Origin: an uncultured Haemophilus sp.
GTDB lineage: Bacteria > Pseudomonadota > Gammaproteobacteria > Enterobacterales > Pasteurellaceae
Length of the DNA stretch: 17,496 bases
Assembly (NCBI RefSeq): GCF_905207935.1
Contig: NZ_CAJLNI010000029.1
Span: forward strand, 1-17,496
Direction of reading: 5' to 3'
Numbering within the stretch: the stretch's first letter is position 1; each line of letters opens with the position of its first letter. This document shows, in pieces, positions 14,348 through 17,496 of the stretch. Below the pieces are notes generated by a model. It saw only the letters and a program-made list of their open reading frames with translations, did no database searches and was not told the origin of the DNA. The translations under genes and the position numbers were made by a program.

Positions 14348-14371
14348 CAAAATTAAAGTTATTTTGATCGC
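14343..14371 (+). promoter_or_regulatory. Hairpin between rpoZ and spoT
   Basis: GCGGTCAAAAT (14343-14353) pairs with ATTTTGATCGC (14361-14371), with one G-U pair and a 7-base loop. What follows is only CTAGTCTTTCTCTC, a poor T run, so it may be a weak attenuator or processing hairpin, not a full terminator. Downstream genes depend on readthrough or a local promoter. Confidence 0.55.
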
Positions 14372-14405
14372 CTAGTCTTTCTCTCTACAAAAAGTCAGGT
14401 GTCCT

Positions 14406-16526
14406 TTGGAATTGTTTGCAGATTTAGATCGAATTATTCAGGGGTATTTGCCCGCCGATAAAATTGAATTAATCAAACGTGCATTCGTCATTGCGCGAGA
14501 TGCTCACGAAGGACAATTTCGCTCAAGCGGCGAACCTTACATTACTCACCCAGTTGCAGTGGCTTCAATCATTGCGGAAATGCATTTAGACCATGAAGCT
14601 GTCATGGCTGCATTATTGCATGATGTTATCGAAGATACCCCTTATACCGAATCCCAATTAAAAGATGAGTTTGGCGCTAGCGTAGCCGAAATTGTAGATG
14701 GCGTATCTAAACTGGATAAATTGAAATTCCGTACCCGCCAAGAAGCACAGGTTGAAAACTTCCGCAAAATGATTTTAGCGATGACTCGAGATATTCGTGT
14801 CGTCTTAATCAAACTGGCTGACCGTACCCATAATATGCGAACACTGGGAGCATTACGTCCAGATAAACGTCGTCGCATAGCAAAAGAAACCCTAGAGATT
14901 TACTGTCCATTAGCTCACCGTTTAGGCATTGAGCATATCAAGAATGAATTAGAAGATTTATCTTTTGAGGCAATGCATCCTCGTCGTTATGAAGTGCTTA
15001 AAAAATTCGTCGAACAGGCACGTGGTTCCCGTCAAGAATTGATCCAACGCATTTCTAATGATATTTCACAACGCCTTGAGGATGCGGGTATTCCAAGTCG
15101 TATTTGGGGACGTGAAAAACATCTCTATAAAATCTATCAAAAAATGCGCATGAAAGATCAGAAATTCCATTCTATTATGGATATTTATGCTTTCCGTGTC
15201 ATTGTGAATTCGGTTGATGATTGCTATCGCGGGTTAGGGCAAATGCATAGTTTGTATAAGCCTCGCCCGGGTAAAGTGAAAGATTATATTGCTGTGCCAC
15301 GCGCAAATGGCTATCAAGCGCTACAAACCTCAATGATTGGTCCTCATGGGGTGCCTGTGGAAGTTCACTTGCAAACTGAAGAGATGGAACAGGTTGCCGA
15401 AATGGGAATTACCGCCCATTGGGTGTATAAAGAAGGTGGTAAAAACGATAGCACCACCGCTCAAGTACGTGCGCAACGTTGGTTACAAAGCTTGGTGGAT
15501 ATTCAACAAAACGTGGGTAACTCCTTTGAGTTTATTGAAAATGTAAAATCAGAGTTTTTCCCGAAAGAAATCTATGTCTTTACGCCGAAAGGTCGTATTG
15601 TTGAATTACCAATGGGCGCAACCGCTGTTGATTTTGCTTATGCAGTGCATTCTGATGTGGGAAATCACTGTGTTGCGGCAGTAGTAGAGCATAAACCTTA
15701 TCCATTATCACAAGCTTTAGAATCTGGTCAAACCGTTGAGATTGTGACCAGTGAAAATACTCATCCAAGCGTTAGCTGGTTAAACTTTGTAGTGACCGCT
15801 CGCGCAAGAACTCGTATTCGTCATTTCTTAAAATTATTGCGTGCAGATGATGCCGTTCAAACTGGTAAAAAACAGTTGGAAATGGCATTGAAACCACATT
15901 ATCTCTCTGAAGTTTCTGAAGACAAAATCCAAGCAGTACTGAATGAATTGAATCTCTCAAGCCTCAATGAGCTTTTTGAGGAAATAGGTGTGGGCAATCA
16001 AATGTCGAGCGTTATTGCTCACCAATTAATGGATGAAGCTATTGAAATTGATGTGGATGGCGTTTCTGAAAATACGCAAAGCACACTAACATTAAGCCGA
16101 GATGGTGAAATGAAAGCGTCTTTTGCTCAATGTTGTCATCCAATTCCGGGCGATCCGATCGTAGCATTAAGTTCTGCAAAGAAAGGTGTGGTTGTTCATC
16201 ATCAAGCTTGTTCTAATTTAGCGTCAAGTAATACGAAAGATTTTACTGCCGCAAAATGGGAAGAGGCTGAAAGTGCGGTCAATTTTGATGCTGAATTACA
16301 CATTGAAATGCTTAATGAGCAAAATGCATTAGGTAGCCTCATGACGGCTGTCACGACTTGCGAAAGTAATATTCAAAGTATTTGGACAGAAGAATTAGAG
16401 AATAATGTGCTATTAGTCATTATCCAAGTCGGCGCAAGAGATATCTATCATTTAGAAAACATTATGCGAAAAATCAAACAAATTACCAGTGTGATTCGTT
16501 TGAAGCGCAATATTAATGAAGCATAA
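14406..16526 (+). CDS. spoT: Bifunctional (p)ppGpp synthetase/hydrolase SpoT
   Basis: This 706-residue cytoplasmic enzyme degrades, and under some stresses makes, the alarmone (p)ppGpp; E. coli SpoT is 702. The HD hydrolase domain shows ITHPV (46-50), LHDVIED (71-77) and LADRTHNMRTL (137-147). The synthetase domain shows GREKHLYKIY (235-244) and GYQALQTSM (302-310). A TGS domain (about 387-448), a conserved cysteine-containing segment (AQCCHPIPGDP, near 575) and a C-terminal ACT domain follow. The intact HD residues fit SpoT, not the hydrolase-dead RelA. The start is TTG at 14406, with AGGTG at 14397-14401. It aligns with the E. coli start (MELFADL versus MYLFESL). A TTG two codons later cannot be excluded. 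It overlaps recG by one base. Confidence 0.95.
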   Translation: MELFADLDRIIQGYLPADKIELIKRAFVIARDAHEGQFRSSGEPYITHPVAVASIIAEMHLDHEAVMAALLHDVIEDTPYTESQLKDEFGASVAEIVDGVSKLDKLKFRTRQEAQVENFRKMILAMTRDIRVVLIKLADRTHNMRTLGALRPDKRRRIAKETLEIYCPLAHRLGIEHIKNELEDLSFEAMHPRRYEVLKKFVEQARGSRQELIQRISNDISQRLEDAGIPSRIWGREKHLYKIYQKMRMKDQKFHSIMDIYAFRVIVNSVDDCYRGLGQMHSLYKPRPGKVKDYIAVPRANGYQALQTSMIGPHGVPVEVHLQTEEMEQVAEMGITAHWVYKEGGKNDSTTAQVRAQRWLQSLVDIQQNVGNSFEFIENVKSEFFPKEIYVFTPKGRIVELPMGATAVDFAYAVHSDVGNHCVAAVVEHKPYPLSQALESGQTVEIVTSENTHPSVSWLNFVVTARARTRIRHFLKLLRADDAVQTGKKQLEMALKPHYLSEVSEDKIQAVLNELNLSSLNELFEEIGVGNQMSSVIAHQLMDEAIEIDVDGVSENTQSTLTLSRDGEMKASFAQCCHPIPGDPIVALSSAKKGVVVHHQACSNLASSNTKDFTAAKWEEAESAVNFDAELHIEMLNEQNALGSLMTAVTTCESNIQSIWTEELENNVLLVIIQVGARDIYHLENIMRKIKQITSVIRLKRNINEA
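16271..16279 (+). repeat. DNA uptake sequence core inside spoT
   Basis: Exact AAGTGCGGT within codons of spoT, near the 3' part of the gene. Confidence 0.9.
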
Positions 16527-17496
16527 TGAGCACACAACTTCTCGATGCCGTTCCTTTAACCACTTTATCGGGTGTAGGTGCGGCAATCTCTGATAAATTA
16601 AGCCGTATTGGAATTCATAATCTCCAAGACTTGCTTTTTCATTTACCTATCCGTTATGAAGATCGCACGAGAATTACACCTATTGCCGATCTTCGTCCTG
16701 AACAATATGCCACCATTGAAGGGGTTGTCCAAACCTGTGAAGTTGCCTTTGGGCGCCGTCCTATTTTAACCGTAAGTCTTTCTGATGGAACGAGCAAGAT
16801 TATGCTCCGTTTCTTCAATTTTAATGCGGGGATGAAAAACAGTTTTCAGATTGGTACGCGCGTCAAAGCGTTTGGTGAAATTAAACGCGGGCGTTTTATG
16901 GCGGAAATTCATCATCCTGAGTATCAAATTATTAGGGATAATGCGCCATTGGTTTTAGAGGAAACACTCACACCAATTTATTCCACAACAGAAGGTTTAA
17001 AACAAAATTCATTACGTAAGCTAACCGATCAAGCATTGGCTTTACTCGATAAAATCCAATTAACGGAAATTTTACCTAATGAATTTAATCCGCATCCTTT
17101 TAGTTTAAAGGATGCTATTCGATTTTTGCATCGTCCGCCGCCAGATATCTCATTAGATATTTTGGAGAAAGGACAGCATCCGGCACAACAACGACTTATC
17201 TTTGAAGAGCTTCTTGCGCATAATCTTGCGATGCAAAAAGTGCGGTTGGGTACGCAGCAATTTTTAGCGTTACCATTGCATTATCAAACCGATTTGAAGC
17301 AACGTTTTCTCGCATCTTTGCCTTTTCAACCAACAAATGCCCAAAATAGAGTGGTGGCCGATATTGAACAGGATTTAGCAAAAGACTATCCGATGATGCG
17401 ACTTGTTCAAGGTGATGTGGGTTCAGGGAAAACGTTAGTTGCAGGCTTAGCCGCCTTATTAGCGATTGATAATGGCAAACAAGTGGCTTTAATGGC
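16526..17496 (+). CDS. recG: ATP-dependent DNA helicase RecG, 5' part
   Basis: This helicase remodels stalled forks and branched DNA. About the first 323 residues (roughly the first half) are in the window and the gene runs off the end. The N-terminus MSTQLLDAVPLTTLSGVGAA closely matches E. coli RecG. The wedge (OB-fold) domain follows, including LRFFNFNAGMKNSF. The helicase domain begins near the end, with the Walker A segment QGDVGSGKTLVA at 17408-17443. The ATG at 16526 overlaps the spoT stop (TAATG), pointing to translational coupling. The frame is open throughout. E. coli has trmH between spoT and recG; it is absent here. Confidence 0.96.
   Translation, partial: MSTQLLDAVPLTTLSGVGAAISDKLSRIGIHNLQDLLFHLPIRYEDRTRITPIADLRPEQYATIEGVVQTCEVAFGRRPILTVSLSDGTSKIMLRFFNFNAGMKNSFQIGTRVKAFGEIKRGRFMAEIHHPEYQIIRDNAPLVLEETLTPIYSTTEGLKQNSLRKLTDQALALLDKIQLTEILPNEFNPHPFSLKDAIRFLHRPPPDISLDILEKGQHPAQQRLIFEELLAHNLAMQKVRLGTQQFLALPLHYQTDLKQRFLASLPFQPTNAQNRVVADIEQDLAKDYPMMRLVQGDVGSGKTLVAGLAALLAIDNGKQVALM
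17238..17246 (+). repeat. DNA uptake sequence core inside recG
   Basis: Exact AAGTGCGGT in recG coding sequence (reads Lys-Val-Arg). Confidence 0.9.

Overview
The window looks like a chromosomal core region of a Pasteurellaceae bacterium, most likely Haemophilus or a close relative. Three observations support this. There are thirteen exact copies of the Haemophilus-type DNA uptake core AAGTGCGGT/ACCGCACTT in 17.5 kb. The base composition is AT-rich. The gene orders match arrangements I recall from Haemophilus: hda-uraA-upp, gapA beside a fadD-like gene, and gmk-rpoZ-spoT-recG. Species cannot be settled from sequence alone. I see no phage, insertion sequence, tRNA, rRNA or CRISPR array.

Layout, left to right. 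Positions 1-2152 (minus strand) hold the 5' end of hda, then uraA (uracil permease) and upp (uracil phosphoribosyltransferase), so uracil import and salvage sit together with a replication-initiation regulator. At 2273-2611 (minus) is an unrecognised 112-residue protein ending in a CxxCxxC motif; a perfect FNR box lies upstream of it. At 2794-5037 (minus) is norB, a single-chain quinol nitric oxide reductase, whose leader carries two inverted repeats. At 5280-6671 (minus) is ffh (SRP GTPase), divergent from ypjD and corB (plus, 6811-8943). At 9006-10043 (plus) is selD, itself a selenoprotein gene with an in-frame UGA at codon 16 and a clear hairpin just after it; a naive gene call would start it too late. 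At 10091-11908 (minus) is a long-chain acyl-CoA synthetase, and at 12134-13153 (minus) gapA, with a CRP-like site upstream. At 13373-17496 (plus) is the gmk-rpoZ-spoT-recG group, with recG cut by the window end.

Functionally this is mostly housekeeping: nucleotide salvage and nucleotide kinase functions, protein targeting, glycolysis, stringent response, transcription and DNA repair. Two parts look responsive to anaerobiosis or nitrosative stress (norB and its FNR-box neighbour), and selD feeds selenoprotein synthesis. Several rho-independent terminators contain the uptake sequence in one or both stem arms, as is common in this family. Three genes use non-ATG starts (hda GTG, corB TTG, spoT TTG). 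The most interesting items are the FNR-linked CxxCxxC protein, the selD Sec codon with its hairpin, and the norB leader dyads. None of them amounts to a clearly new system.
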